From NCBI GenBank assembly GCA_002507425.1, contig DAZU01000010.1:1-28600 (forward strand): a stretch of DNA of 28,600 nt, in the 5' to 3' direction. Both the position numbers and the translations under genes were made by a program. Of the stretch, positions 1 to 7,568 are shown in pieces. Each line of letters begins with the position of its first letter. Position 1 is the first letter of the stretch. Origin of the DNA: Euryarchaeota archaeon UBA53. GTDB taxonomy: Archaea; Thermoplasmatota; Poseidoniia; Poseidoniales; Poseidoniaceae. Below the pieces are notes generated by a model. The model did no database searches. It was given only the letters and a program-made list of their open reading frames with translations, and had not been told where the DNA came from.

Positions 1-672
1 TCAATTTTTGATGCTGCTGCTGGCTCTGTCAATGCTGCTATGATTATCTCTGAACCATTTGCAGTAGCCTATGCATTGGATATGATAGAGCACACCCTCG
101 TGATTGACATAGGTGCTGGAACGACTGATCTTTGCCGTGTTTATGGAACAATACCCGGACCTGGAGACCAGATGCACACAGGCTACGCTGGAGATTACGT
201 AGACAATCAGATAATTGTTGAAGTTCAGAAGAAATACAACGGTGCACAAATAACCAAAGATATGGCAAGGCGTTGGAAGGAACAATACTCGTTTGTCTCA
301 ACATCCACACCTAAAGACCCCATAATGGTAGACTTTTCAATCGATGGAAAGGCCATGACTCTGGACATTACAGATTGTGTGCAAGCTGCTTGCGAGTCGA
401 TTGTAGACCCAATCGTTGAAAATGCAAAACAATTGATTGCTGGCTCGAATCCAGAATTCCACGATGAATTCCGTCGCAATATGGTTTTAGCAGGTGGAGG
501 TTCAGGAATTAGGGGTCTTGGAGCGCTTATCGAGAGAAGGTTATCGGACATGGGTGATGTCAATGTTCACGTAGTTGATGACCCGGTAAGATTAGGAGCA
601 ATGGGTGGGTTAAGACTCGCTATGGAAGTTCCTGAAGACATGTGGAAGAATTTGACTCTTGCAAGTCGTTGA
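1..672 (+). CDS. MamK-like bacterial-type actin, 5' truncated
   Basis: The reading frame is open from base 1, so the N-terminal subdomain (phosphate-1 loop) lies outside the window and about 223 residues remain. What is visible is the second half of an actin/MreB-type ATPase: an SEPFAVAYALD segment, the phosphate-2 loop DIGAGTTD, and the adenosine motif LAGGGSGIRGLG near the end. From memory, the wording around these motifs (GTIPGPGDQ, AGDYVD, KEQYSFV, and a C-terminal GLRLAMEVPEDMWK) is closer to MamK, the filament that aligns magnetosomes, than to MreB, crenactin or Ta0583. Nothing magnetosome-related is visible here, so a role in cell shape, polarity or segregation is inference. It converges with the next gene with one base between the stop codons. 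Confident on the actin fold, fairly confident on the MamK-like subfamily. Confidence 0.85.
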   Translation, partial: SIFDAAAGSVNAAMIISEPFAVAYALDMIEHTLVIDIGAGTTDLCRVYGTIPGPGDQMHTGYAGDYVDNQIIVEVQKKYNGAQITKDMARRWKEQYSFVSTSTPKDPIMVDFSIDGKAMTLDITDCVQAACESIVDPIVENAKQLIAGSNPEFHDEFRRNMVLAGGGSGIRGLGALIERRLSDMGDVNVHVVDDPVRLGAMGGLRLAMEVPEDMWKNLTLASR

Positions 673-673
673 G

Positions 674-1246
674 TCACTCCTCCTCTCCGCTTATTACAAG
701 TTTTGAGTTACAATGTGGGCATACATCTGATGGCGACAAAAGCATTGGATTGATAGCCAGAACTGCCAAGCATGATGGACAGGCAGCAAGCATTTCTCCC
801 GGCGCTAGTTTCACTCCATCATTGTAAACCGATTCCCCGCTGTAACCCATTCGATAAACTGGATGAAAATGAATTCTAATAAATCGTACAGAAGAAAATA
901 TTGCGTATGCTAATATTAGAACAAATATTAGTGTAGTGATGTTTATTGAATTGATGAGTGTGTAAACATTTATGACCATAAGCAAACAAAAACCGAGGGT
1001 TAATGTCCCTATTATTATGGGTACAAACCAGTATGCCCATTCTGATTTACTCCTGTATGATGACCATACTGCGAGAAAAAACACTCCTGGTATAAATGCG
1101 AGCTCTCCAAAAATCCCGTAGAAAAAGAATGTAAGTAGCAGCGAGTCTACTGCAAGGACGAATGATGTGCGGCTGTGTAACGCATCAATGGGGTTTGAAT
1201 GTTTTGGAGTTGATCCGGCGAGAATCATCTCGTTTGGGTCGGCCAT
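674..1246 (-). CDS. Small multi-pass membrane protein with C-terminal zinc ribbon
   Basis: About 190 residues. Three hydrophobic stretches that can span the membrane follow a short polar N-terminus: one or two around residues 30-60, one near 70-95 and one near 100-120. The C-terminal part is soluble and carries CPSC and CPHC pairs about 20 residues apart, which is a typical zinc ribbon, followed by an acidic end. An ATG at 1246 is preferred over the in-frame TTG two codons upstream. I do not recognise a named family. The gene is divergent from coaBC, with only about 30-75 bp between starts, and ends one base from the stop of the MamK-like actin. The zinc ribbon probably faces the cytoplasm (inference). 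Function unknown. Confidence 0.75.
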   Translation of the reverse strand: MADPNEMILAGSTPKHSNPIDALHSRTSFVLAVDSLLLTFFFYGIFGELAFIPGVFFLAVWSSYRSKSEWAYWFVPIIIGTLTLGFCLLMVINVYTLINSINITTLIFVLILAYAIFSSVRFIRIHFHPVYRMGYSGESVYNDGVKLAPGEMLAACPSCLAVLAINPMLLSPSDVCPHCNSKLVISGEEE

Positions 1247-1278
1247 GGGCAACGGGACGATGTATCAATTGTTGAAAT

Positions 1279-2502
1279 ATGCGGCGAAGCCGTATTGAAG
1301 CAGTATCTCTTAGGTCCTCCATGCGAGATACGGATGTCGAGCCTCGCGGGACCTCATTAAGTGGCAAACATATACTGCTTGGTGTGAGTGGAGGAATTGC
1401 AGCTGTCGATACAATCAAAGTTAGTAGAGAACTAAGGAGACATGGCGCCAAGGTAACGGTCATAATGACTAAATCATCTCAAAAAATTATAACTCCTCTT
1501 GCAGTTAGATGGGCTGCTCAAGGAGATGTTATAACCGACTGGGAAGGCGATTTGACTGGTTTGAGCGAATTCGATGCTGTACTGGTCGTACCAACTACCC
1601 GTAACACACTTGCGTCGTTTTTGCACGGGATGATGAACAGCCCTCTTCTTATGGCACTCTCAGCGGCTAGAAGTAGAAATACTCCAATTATGATGGTTCC
1701 ATCTATGCATAACGATTTGGCAAAAGATCATATTACAAAAGACTTGGTTGAAGAGTGCTTGAAACTCGGTGTCAATATTCACTGGGGTAATAATGAAGAA
1801 GGTAAAATGAAGACTCCGTCCCATCAAGAAATTGTTGCTGTTTTAGCCCACAAAGTTAACAGAAACAATACATCAGTTGTAGTTACACTGGGAGCAACAA
1901 GAAGTCAAATTGATGATATTAGATCAGTTGTAAACTCATCATCAGGAAGAACAGGTTATACTATTGCTGATGATTTGTTTCGGCATGGAATGGATGTAAC
2001 ATGTGTAAGTGGGATAACAAGCGTTCAGAAACCGAGTTGGCTACCGTTGAACATAATTTGTCCTGAACCTGAAGAGATGTTACAAGAATTGAAGGCATTA
2101 GCAAAAGATAAAATCCACGTATGGATACATGCTGCTGCTGTTCTTGATTACGTAGTACCTGAATCTATAGAAGGAAAGATAGCTTCTTTGCAAGGTGATT
2201 TAGATATCAAATTAGTTGAAAGTAAAAAACATATAAAAGAACTCAGTGATTTATGCAAGGATTCAATCAGAATAGGGTTCAAATTAGAAAGTGGTGTAAA
2301 ACAAAAAGACCTCGTACACAGGGCTCTGGCTCAAATTAAGAAACACAACATGACAGCAACTATTGCAAACAGGTTGGAAGATTATGGATTGAGTGACAAA
2401 CCAAGGGGTTGGCTGATTGATGAAATGGGCGCACACTTTATTCTAAATAACGAAATTGAGATGTGCGAAGCGATTCGTTCTGTGATTTCTAATAACAGGT
2501 GA
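1279..2502 (+). CDS. coaBC: Bifunctional phosphopantothenoylcysteine decarboxylase / phosphopantothenate-cysteine ligase
   Basis: Two steps of coenzyme A synthesis in one protein. The N-terminal CoaC flavoprotein half (about residues 30-195) shows LLGVSGGIAA, VVPTTRNT at the FMN site and a PSMH motif that replaces the bacterial PAMN. The CoaB ligase half (about 196-405) begins VVVTLGATRSQIDDIR, followed by the SSGRTGY nucleotide-binding turn, AAAVLDYVVPES and a KIAS lysine motif. The EEGKMKTP segment between the halves resembles archaeal CoaBC. The usual CoaC histidine of the H-I-x-L motif is not obvious; the aligned stretch reads GDLTGLSEFD. Start is uncertain: ATG 1279, or ATG 1321 which has a weak AGGT ahead of it. 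The stop overlaps the trmY region, so the two are probably co-transcribed. Confidence 0.92.
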   Translation: MRRSRIEAVSLRSSMRDTDVEPRGTSLSGKHILLGVSGGIAAVDTIKVSRELRRHGAKVTVIMTKSSQKIITPLAVRWAAQGDVITDWEGDLTGLSEFDAVLVVPTTRNTLASFLHGMMNSPLLMALSAARSRNTPIMMVPSMHNDLAKDHITKDLVEECLKLGVNIHWGNNEEGKMKTPSHQEIVAVLAHKVNRNNTSVVVTLGATRSQIDDIRSVVNSSSGRTGYTIADDLFRHGMDVTCVSGITSVQKPSWLPLNIICPEPEEMLQELKALAKDKIHVWIHAAAVLDYVVPESIEGKIASLQGDLDIKLVESKKHIKELSDLCKDSIRIGFKLESGVKQKDLVHRALAQIKKHNMTATIANRLEDYGLSDKPRGWLIDEMGAHFILNNEIEMCEAIRSVISNNR

Positions 2503-2507
2503 GTTAC

Positions 2508-3098
2508 TTGCGTAAGTTCGTGATGGTTGGTTCGCGTGCATTGGCAAAGGGTAAGTTGCCATTAAACGACCTAGCAGGCGGTGCTGGCCGAATGGATGTG
2601 TTGATTCGAGCATTGATGTCCTCGATATTAACCAGCCACGGTATGAGAGATGATACTGAGTTCACAATGATACTGCTTGGAGGTCCAGGACCTGCAAGAA
2701 GAATCAAATTTGTATCTAATGAATTGAAAGGTATTCATGCAGAAGAGAGAGCTGTTGCTGGAAAAATTGCTGCTGTGATTAAACATCCAATTCCACCAAG
2801 AGGCCATTGGATTGAAAGGAGTCCAGGAATCTATGATGGCGGAGGTGATCTGGATTTAACACTAGATGAATGGAATTGCACGATAGTGAATCTAAATGCA
2901 GATTCAAAGCCACTTTACAAGGGTGTTATTCCCAACAATTTCACTATTGGAGAAATCGGCTTCATATTGGGAGATGATAAAATGTTGAAGTGTGATAGAG
3001 GAATAAAGCGAAGTCTGGGCGCAAGGTGGCTTCAAGGACACTCATGTATTTCAGTCATTCATTTCCTAATTGATGAAGGAGTTGAACTTCAACTTTGA
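2508..3098 (+). CDS. trmY: tRNA (pseudouridine(54)-N1)-methyltransferase TrmY
   Basis: An archaeal SPOUT-class methyltransferase that uses SAM to convert pseudouridine 54 in the tRNA T-loop to N1-methylpseudouridine. Family hallmarks visible here: an N-terminal RKFVMVG strand, the LAGGAGRMDVL segment, LLGGPGPARRIKF, the ELKGIHAEERAVAG helix and the C-terminal IGFILGDD knot region. About 196 residues, the usual length. I chose TTG 2508 because the protein then begins M-R-K-F-V like its relatives, and AGGTGA lies five bases upstream; GTG 2499 is the alternative and would overlap the coaBC stop by 4 bp. It follows coaBC directly and converges with blh, the two coding ends overlapping by about 10 bp. 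Confidence 0.92.
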   Translation: MRKFVMVGSRALAKGKLPLNDLAGGAGRMDVLIRALMSSILTSHGMRDDTEFTMILLGGPGPARRIKFVSNELKGIHAEERAVAGKIAAVIKHPIPPRGHWIERSPGIYDGGGDLDLTLDEWNCTIVNLNADSKPLYKGVIPNNFTIGEIGFILGDDKMLKCDRGIKRSLGARWLQGHSCISVIHFLIDEGVELQL

Positions 3099-3925
3099 GT
3101 GTATCTTTCTAAGTATCCATCTACCAATACCATATGAGGGACAGTTAGAGCAGCTAGTCCGATAAAGACTATTTTGATGATTACAGGTTCGAGATTTGAA
3201 GGATTTGAAAATTGTAAAATGGCGAAAATCCCAACTATCCACGTTGCTAATGAAAGATATATTGTCATTTTTGAAATTTGTAAGCCCGAGAGACTGTCTT
3301 TCAGGATTGGCATCATATTTCTTACATGTCGCAATGAATGGAATAGACAGAAGTAAACTGCAAAGCCAAGCAAAGGTGGGCTTAAAGCAAATATAACTGA
3401 TAACACTATCAACTCTGAATAGAGAATTGCCAAACGTCTCATATTTGCAATAAGGTATGTGCAAATAATAATTGAAATCGCTGTCAAGAGTAATGCTGCA
3501 TCTAAGAAATACCATACATATGTAGTATCACCGTCTACTAAGAACCTGAAGATTCTATTAGATTCCTCTCTATGGAATTGGCTGATTCCTACAATTACTA
3601 ATCCCCCTCGAGAAATTGATTCTGTCGCCATTTTAGGAAATGATGACCCTTCGATTGTGTCTCCTCTACCAAAGTGCCAGATACTAATGGCGAGGAACAA
3701 AATTAGAGACAATACTGGAAGAATTTGCCATACAATCACGATCAATGCTGAAAGTGCAATATATCCGATCAGGAATTTAAATGCGTCAAATATATTATTC
3801 ATCCATCCAAGGTGTAATGCCATAGCACCATCCATCGCACCATGGGGCATGCCTACGAACACAATAGCACACAATGCTATCATGCTAGTGGTATCAAGCG
3901 ATCCAAGTTCAGCAACTACAACCAC
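3089..3925 (-). CDS. blh: Beta-carotene 15,15'-dioxygenase (Brp/Blh family)
   Basis: An integral membrane, iron-dependent oxygenase that cleaves beta-carotene into two retinal molecules. 278 residues with at least six hydrophobic spans. The histidines expected to hold the metal sit in PHGAMD (about residue 28), WHFG (about 84), LFHSLRH (about 200) and PHM (about 263). Start is GTG 3925, overlapping the crtY stop by one base (TAGTG), so translation is probably coupled. Placed after crtB and crtY it completes retinal synthesis, which implies a microbial rhodopsin elsewhere in the genome (known pairing in marine euryarchaea and proteorhodopsin bacteria). No rhodopsin gene lies in this window. 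Confidence 0.93.
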   Translation of the reverse strand: MVVVAELGSLDTTSMIALCAIVFVGMPHGAMDGAMALHLGWMNNIFDAFKFLIGYIALSALIVIVWQILPVLSLILFLAISIWHFGRGDTIEGSSFPKMATESISRGGLVIVGISQFHREESNRIFRFLVDGDTTYVWYFLDAALLLTAISIIICTYLIANMRRLAILYSELIVLSVIFALSPPLLGFAVYFCLFHSLRHVRNMMPILKDSLSGLQISKMTIYLSLATWIVGIFAILQFSNPSNLEPVIIKIVFIGLAALTVPHMVLVDGYLERYTQS

Positions 3926-5010
3926 TAAGCAACACCTGAACTTCTGCCTCCAAAGATACGTTTAGTAACACCTCGGATAAACGGCAACTTTGGCATTGAG
4001 GTAATGACTTTTAATCGGAGCCCCCAAGTAATCTCACCACTCATAAATTTTGCAAATTGATCTCCAGACAAAGACTTCCCCATTCGGTAAAAAATGTCTG
4101 GCCCTCTGTTAGGATAGTTTTCTAATACAGTCAACATTACATCATCCATCCACAAATCTATTTTCTTGTGGGGTGGTTTGAATCTCAATTTACCGGTTTT
4201 CTTACAGTGATTGATAGCTTCTTCAATTTGCTTGTGAATGTATACAAATGCATAACCACTCCCTGGTCTTATTGCTCCTGCATTACCCCCTAATCCCGGT
4301 ATATCGGGGTCATGAGGTTGTAATCTACCCATCGGTATAACGCCTTTTTCTTGATGTTTGGTCACGAAATCACTGCAAGAATAAATACGTTCTAAATAAT
4401 CATGAATTGAAGCCAAATAAAAATCCTCAGAGGCCAAATCAAAACTAAAGATTGTTGATTCGATAAGAGCATTTGTATTTGAGAATGGTAATAGATAGAT
4501 GAAATGTAATCCTTTAGACTGGTCTACTCGGAAATCCATTAAAATCGCTTTACTATCATCAAACACTGGCATCTTTGTCTCGACTTCAACTCCATAAAAA
4601 TGTTGCAACATAACCTTACCATTCATTCTTGGAGGTCTTGAGTCAAAGATTACATCATTTTCAATATCAACTTCATTTTGCTCGAGTAATGCAATTCCAA
4701 GTTTTTCGATTTTTTCTCTACAATGTCCTAGCCATTTTTCCCTGTGTATGGCGTGATAAGCATGGTCGTTGGAACTCATTACAGCCTCACCAGATTCAGT
4801 TATAATTGACCAATTATTCCATTTCTTGCGGGCAAGAGATATTTGCTCATCTAAACCTTTTCCAGCCCAGAACCCCCACATGTGATCTACCGGAGGGGGA
4901 GCATTTTCAGGCTTTATCAATCGAATATTATGGTCCGGCAGGCGATCTGAACGGGATGCAAGCATCATAGCCGCACAGCCATCACCTATGATCGAAGTCT
5001 GGGTGACCAA
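3925..5010 (-). CDS. crtY: Lycopene beta-cyclase
   Basis: Flavoprotein that closes both ends of lycopene to make beta-carotene. 361 residues. The N-terminal dinucleotide-binding stretch is IIGDGCAAMMLAS. An HMWGFW motif near residue 43 stands where CrtY proteins have a WSFH-like motif, and FRVDQS and AIRPGSGYAF follow further on. The C-terminal RGPDIFYRMGKSLSG segment is typical of the family. Start is TTG 5010: an in-frame stop lies just upstream, no ATG is close, and AGGTTGA sits at a suitable distance. Four bases separate it from the crtB stop, and its own stop overlaps the blh GTG, so crtB-crtY-blh is one operon. Confidence 0.92.
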   Translation of the reverse strand: MVTQTSIIGDGCAAMMLASRSDRLPDHNIRLIKPENAPPPVDHMWGFWAGKGLDEQISLARKKWNNWSIITESGEAVMSSNDHAYHAIHREKWLGHCREKIEKLGIALLEQNEVDIENDVIFDSRPPRMNGKVMLQHFYGVEVETKMPVFDDSKAILMDFRVDQSKGLHFIYLLPFSNTNALIESTIFSFDLASEDFYLASIHDYLERIYSCSDFVTKHQEKGVIPMGRLQPHDPDIPGLGGNAGAIRPGSGYAFVYIHKQIEEAINHCKKTGKLRFKPPHKKIDLWMDDVMLTVLENYPNRGPDIFYRMGKSLSGDQFAKFMSGEITWGLRLKVITSMPKLPFIRGVTKRIFGGRSSGVA

Positions 5011-5014
5011 ATTA

Positions 5015-5932
5015 TCAACCTACAAATGGCAGACCTTCCAATTTACTGTGAAGGGATGTATTGTGTGATTTTTTCTTCAATGACAAACGGGTAAGAAGAT
5101 TGAATGTTGCTTTGAAAGTGCAAATAAATTTTCTCAGTTTTGTTGTTGAATGACGCCCATCATACCAATTCAGACCAGAATTTTCAAGTTGTATACCTAT
5201 TTGTCGATAGACTTTAGCAGCAACTGATATTGATAGGTGGGCCCTGAAAGGCAGATATGATAGCCCTTTGTGTCCGCTTCTATAGAACACTTCTGCCAAT
5301 CCTAGAATCCGTTTAATTGCCGCAACGACCATTTTTGATTCCTCTGAATTTGGATCATTTGAAGCATCGATAATTTCACTTGGCGTCATGTTGTTGATCC
5401 AGTTTCCTGGAATGTATCTACGACCCATTTGAGCATCTTCTAGAACGTCTCTTGCAATGTTAGTTAATTGCATGGCAATACCCAAATCGATTGCATGTCT
5501 TTTTGCTGAGTAATCGTTGCATCTCAAAACATTACACATCATCAATCCAACAGTCCCTGCAACCTTGTATGCGTATCGCAATAGGTCTTCTTCATTATCT
5601 ATCAAAACGGGAACTCTTTGGTCATCGAGTAAACCATCTATCAATGCTAAAACTACATCAGCAGGAAGATTGTAATCGTCAAATAATGGTTTGAAGTTAG
5701 TTAGAACTGGGTCAGAATTAAAATTTCCATTGCCAAGTTCGCTGTATATGACTTCCAACCTTTTAGGTCCATTAACGATGTCGCCATCTGCCATGTCGTC
5801 TAATATTCGACAAAAGGAATAGAGTCTTGCAGCATCCTTGCCCATCTTTGGCCCCAAGAACCTTTTTGCCCAGAAAAAACTCTCCCCGTTAACAGCCAAA
5901 ACCTGTTCAGGACTGAGATTTTCGTTTGACAT
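5015..5932 (-). CDS. crtB: 15-cis-phytoene synthase
   Basis: Joins two geranylgeranyl diphosphates head to head to give phytoene, the first committed carotenoid step. 305 residues, standard length. The two Asp-rich Mg-diphosphate sites are visible: FCRILDDMADGD (about residues 41-52) and NIARDVLEDAQMGRRYIP (about 158-175). The N-terminal SFFWAKRFLGP and the Y-S-F-C-R context are also characteristic. ATG 5932 has an AGGGT ribosome-binding site. It is the first gene of the leftward crtB-crtY-blh operon and is divergent from crtI. A GGPP synthase (crtE/idsA) is not in the window; archaea have one for lipids. Confidence 0.95.
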   Translation of the reverse strand: MSNENLSPEQVLAVNGESFFWAKRFLGPKMGKDAARLYSFCRILDDMADGDIVNGPKRLEVIYSELGNGNFNSDPVLTNFKPLFDDYNLPADVVLALIDGLLDDQRVPVLIDNEEDLLRYAYKVAGTVGLMMCNVLRCNDYSAKRHAIDLGIAMQLTNIARDVLEDAQMGRRYIPGNWINNMTPSEIIDASNDPNSEESKMVVAAIKRILGLAEVFYRSGHKGLSYLPFRAHLSISVAAKVYRQIGIQLENSGLNWYDGRHSTTKLRKFICTFKATFNLLTRLSLKKKSHNTSLHSKLEGLPFVG

Positions 5933-5965
5933 TAATCTACCCTATTGAAACAGCAATGTAATGTT

Positions 5966-5976
5966 TGTTATAAGTA
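5966..5976. promoter_or_regulatory. TATA-like element shared by crtB and crtI
   Basis: The sequence GTTATAAG with an internal TTATAA palindrome lies between the divergent crtB and crtI genes. Read leftward it is about 38 bp from the crtB ATG; read rightward about 42 bp from the crtI ATG at 6015. Given the roughly 27 bp spacing between archaeal TATA boxes and start sites, both predicted leaders are about 10-15 nt. Expression of the whole pigment pathway from one symmetrical box is inference from position; no BRE was confirmed. Confidence 0.4.
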
Positions 5977-6014
5977 ATTGTTTCAAATCAGTGTTTTTTG
6001 AGGTGTTTGACAAG

Positions 6015-7559
6015 ATGCAAATGTTATCATGGGAGGACTTTTTGGGATGTTTGAAAGAAATGGCGGACAATGATAGAAAAGCGGCCGTAATTGGTAGTGG
6101 TTTCGGTGGAATTGGTGCTGCAATTCGACTTCAAAGTGCTGGATTCAAGACCGTAATATATGAGGCTCGAGACCTCCCAGGTGGAAGAGCTTACGTTTAC
6201 AACGATGATGGATTTATTTTCGATGCAGGACCAACCGTAGTTACTGCACCACACACACTTACGGAATTGTTTGAGTTGTCTGGAAGAAATTTGCAAGACT
6301 ATATTGAATTGAATGAAGTATCTCCAATGTATCGCCTAATTTGGAGCGATGGAGATCGGTTTGATTATGTTCGTGACGAAGAAACCATGGTTAAGCAGAT
6401 TGCAGAAAGGAGTAAAGCCGATGCTGAGGGATACCAGGAGTTTTTCAAATATGTTGAGAAAGTCTTCCAAAAAGGATATACTGAACTAGCAGATAGACCA
6501 TTTCTAAAATTTTCAGATATGCTCGCTGTTTCCCCTTCATTAATGAAACTAAGAGCAGACAGGTCGGTATATTCTACTGTTTCCAAATATGTCAAAGATG
6601 AACACCTGAGGCAAGCACTGAGTTTTCATTCCCTTTTAGTCGGGGGTAATCCTTTCCAGACTTCTTCAATATACACCCTTATACACTACCTAGAAAGAGA
6701 ATGGGGGGTGTTTTTCCCTAAAGGAGGAACGCATGCAATGGTGAGAAGTTTAATCCAGTTGTTTGAAGAGCTGGGTGGTGAGATAAGGCTAAGTAATCCT
6801 GTGAAATCAATTGATGTCAAGAATACTGAAGGTGGAACCAAGCACATAGTGACTGATAATAATGGCAAAATAGAGGAATTTGACCTTGTAGTGTCAAACG
6901 CAGACATTCACCACACATACAATTCAATATATGGGGGTATAAAATCCGCCAGAAATAAGGCTAAGAAATTAGAAAAAATGGATTGGTCTATGTCTTTGTT
7001 TGTTCTGTATTTTGGGACAGACATAGAATACAAAGACGTCGCTCACCACACTATATTGTTTGGACCAAGATACAAAGAATTACTTAATGAAATTTTCAAA
7101 GGTAGCGCAATTCCAGATGATTTTAGTTTGTATTTACACGTTCCGACTGTGACCGACCCAAGCCTAGCTCCAAAAGGATGTAGTTCAGCATATGTTCTAG
7201 CACCTGTGCCTCACCTTGGGAGAGCGAATGTCGATTGGGATGAAATCGCTGAGGAGTATGGGGATAAAATAATTGAAGCCCTTGAAGTAGAAATGCCTGA
7301 ACTAAGTAAGCACATAGTTACTAGACGGCATATCACACCTGAAACATTCAAGAATGAGTTGGTGGCATTTAATGGGTCAGCTTTCTCAGTCGCTCCAAAA
7401 TTAACACAGAGTGCTTATTTCCGACCGCCGAATAAAGATCCTAAAATTCCCGGCTTGTATATAGTAGGGGCCGGTACTCATCCTGGTGCTGGTCTGCCTG
7501 GTGTCTTGAATTCCGCGAAGGCAACTGTTAGATTGATTTTAGAAGATTACGAGATTTAG
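6015..7559 (+). CDS. crtI: Phytoene desaturase
   Basis: CrtI-type FAD oxidoreductase converting phytoene to lycopene. The N-terminal FAD-binding motif is AVIGSGFGGIGAA, followed by YEARDLPGGRAY and FDAGPTVV. The C-terminal family signature is GLYIVGAGTHPGAGLPG followed by V-L-N-S-A-K. About 514 residues from ATG 6015, normal for CrtI. That start has a strong GAGGTG nine bases upstream and lies downstream of the predicted TATA box; ATG 5961 would precede the box, and ATG 6060 (MADNDRKAAV) has no close ribosome-binding site but cannot be excluded. It is divergent from crtB and ends 9 bp before the convergent surE stop. Confidence 0.94.
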   Translation: MQMLSWEDFLGCLKEMADNDRKAAVIGSGFGGIGAAIRLQSAGFKTVIYEARDLPGGRAYVYNDDGFIFDAGPTVVTAPHTLTELFELSGRNLQDYIELNEVSPMYRLIWSDGDRFDYVRDEETMVKQIAERSKADAEGYQEFFKYVEKVFQKGYTELADRPFLKFSDMLAVSPSLMKLRADRSVYSTVSKYVKDEHLRQALSFHSLLVGGNPFQTSSIYTLIHYLEREWGVFFPKGGTHAMVRSLIQLFEELGGEIRLSNPVKSIDVKNTEGGTKHIVTDNNGKIEEFDLVVSNADIHHTYNSIYGGIKSARNKAKKLEKMDWSMSLFVLYFGTDIEYKDVAHHTILFGPRYKELLNEIFKGSAIPDDFSLYLHVPTVTDPSLAPKGCSSAYVLAPVPHLGRANVDWDEIAEEYGDKIIEALEVEMPELSKHIVTRRHITPETFKNELVAFNGSAFSVAPKLTQSAYFRPPNKDPKIPGLYIVGAGTHPGAGLPGVLNSAKATVRLILEDYEI

Positions 7560-7568
7560 TGGCTAAAT

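Noticed and set aside
5961..6014. A longer N-terminus for crtI from ATG 5961.
   Set aside because: It lies before the predicted TATA-to-start distance and has no ribosome-binding site, whereas ATG 6015 has GAGGTG at nine bases.
6031..6073. GGGAGGA followed by a tiny ORF from ATG 6047 (MFERNGGQ) inside crtI.
   Set aside because: If crtI starts at 6015 this is ordinary coding sequence; nothing else supports a leader peptide.
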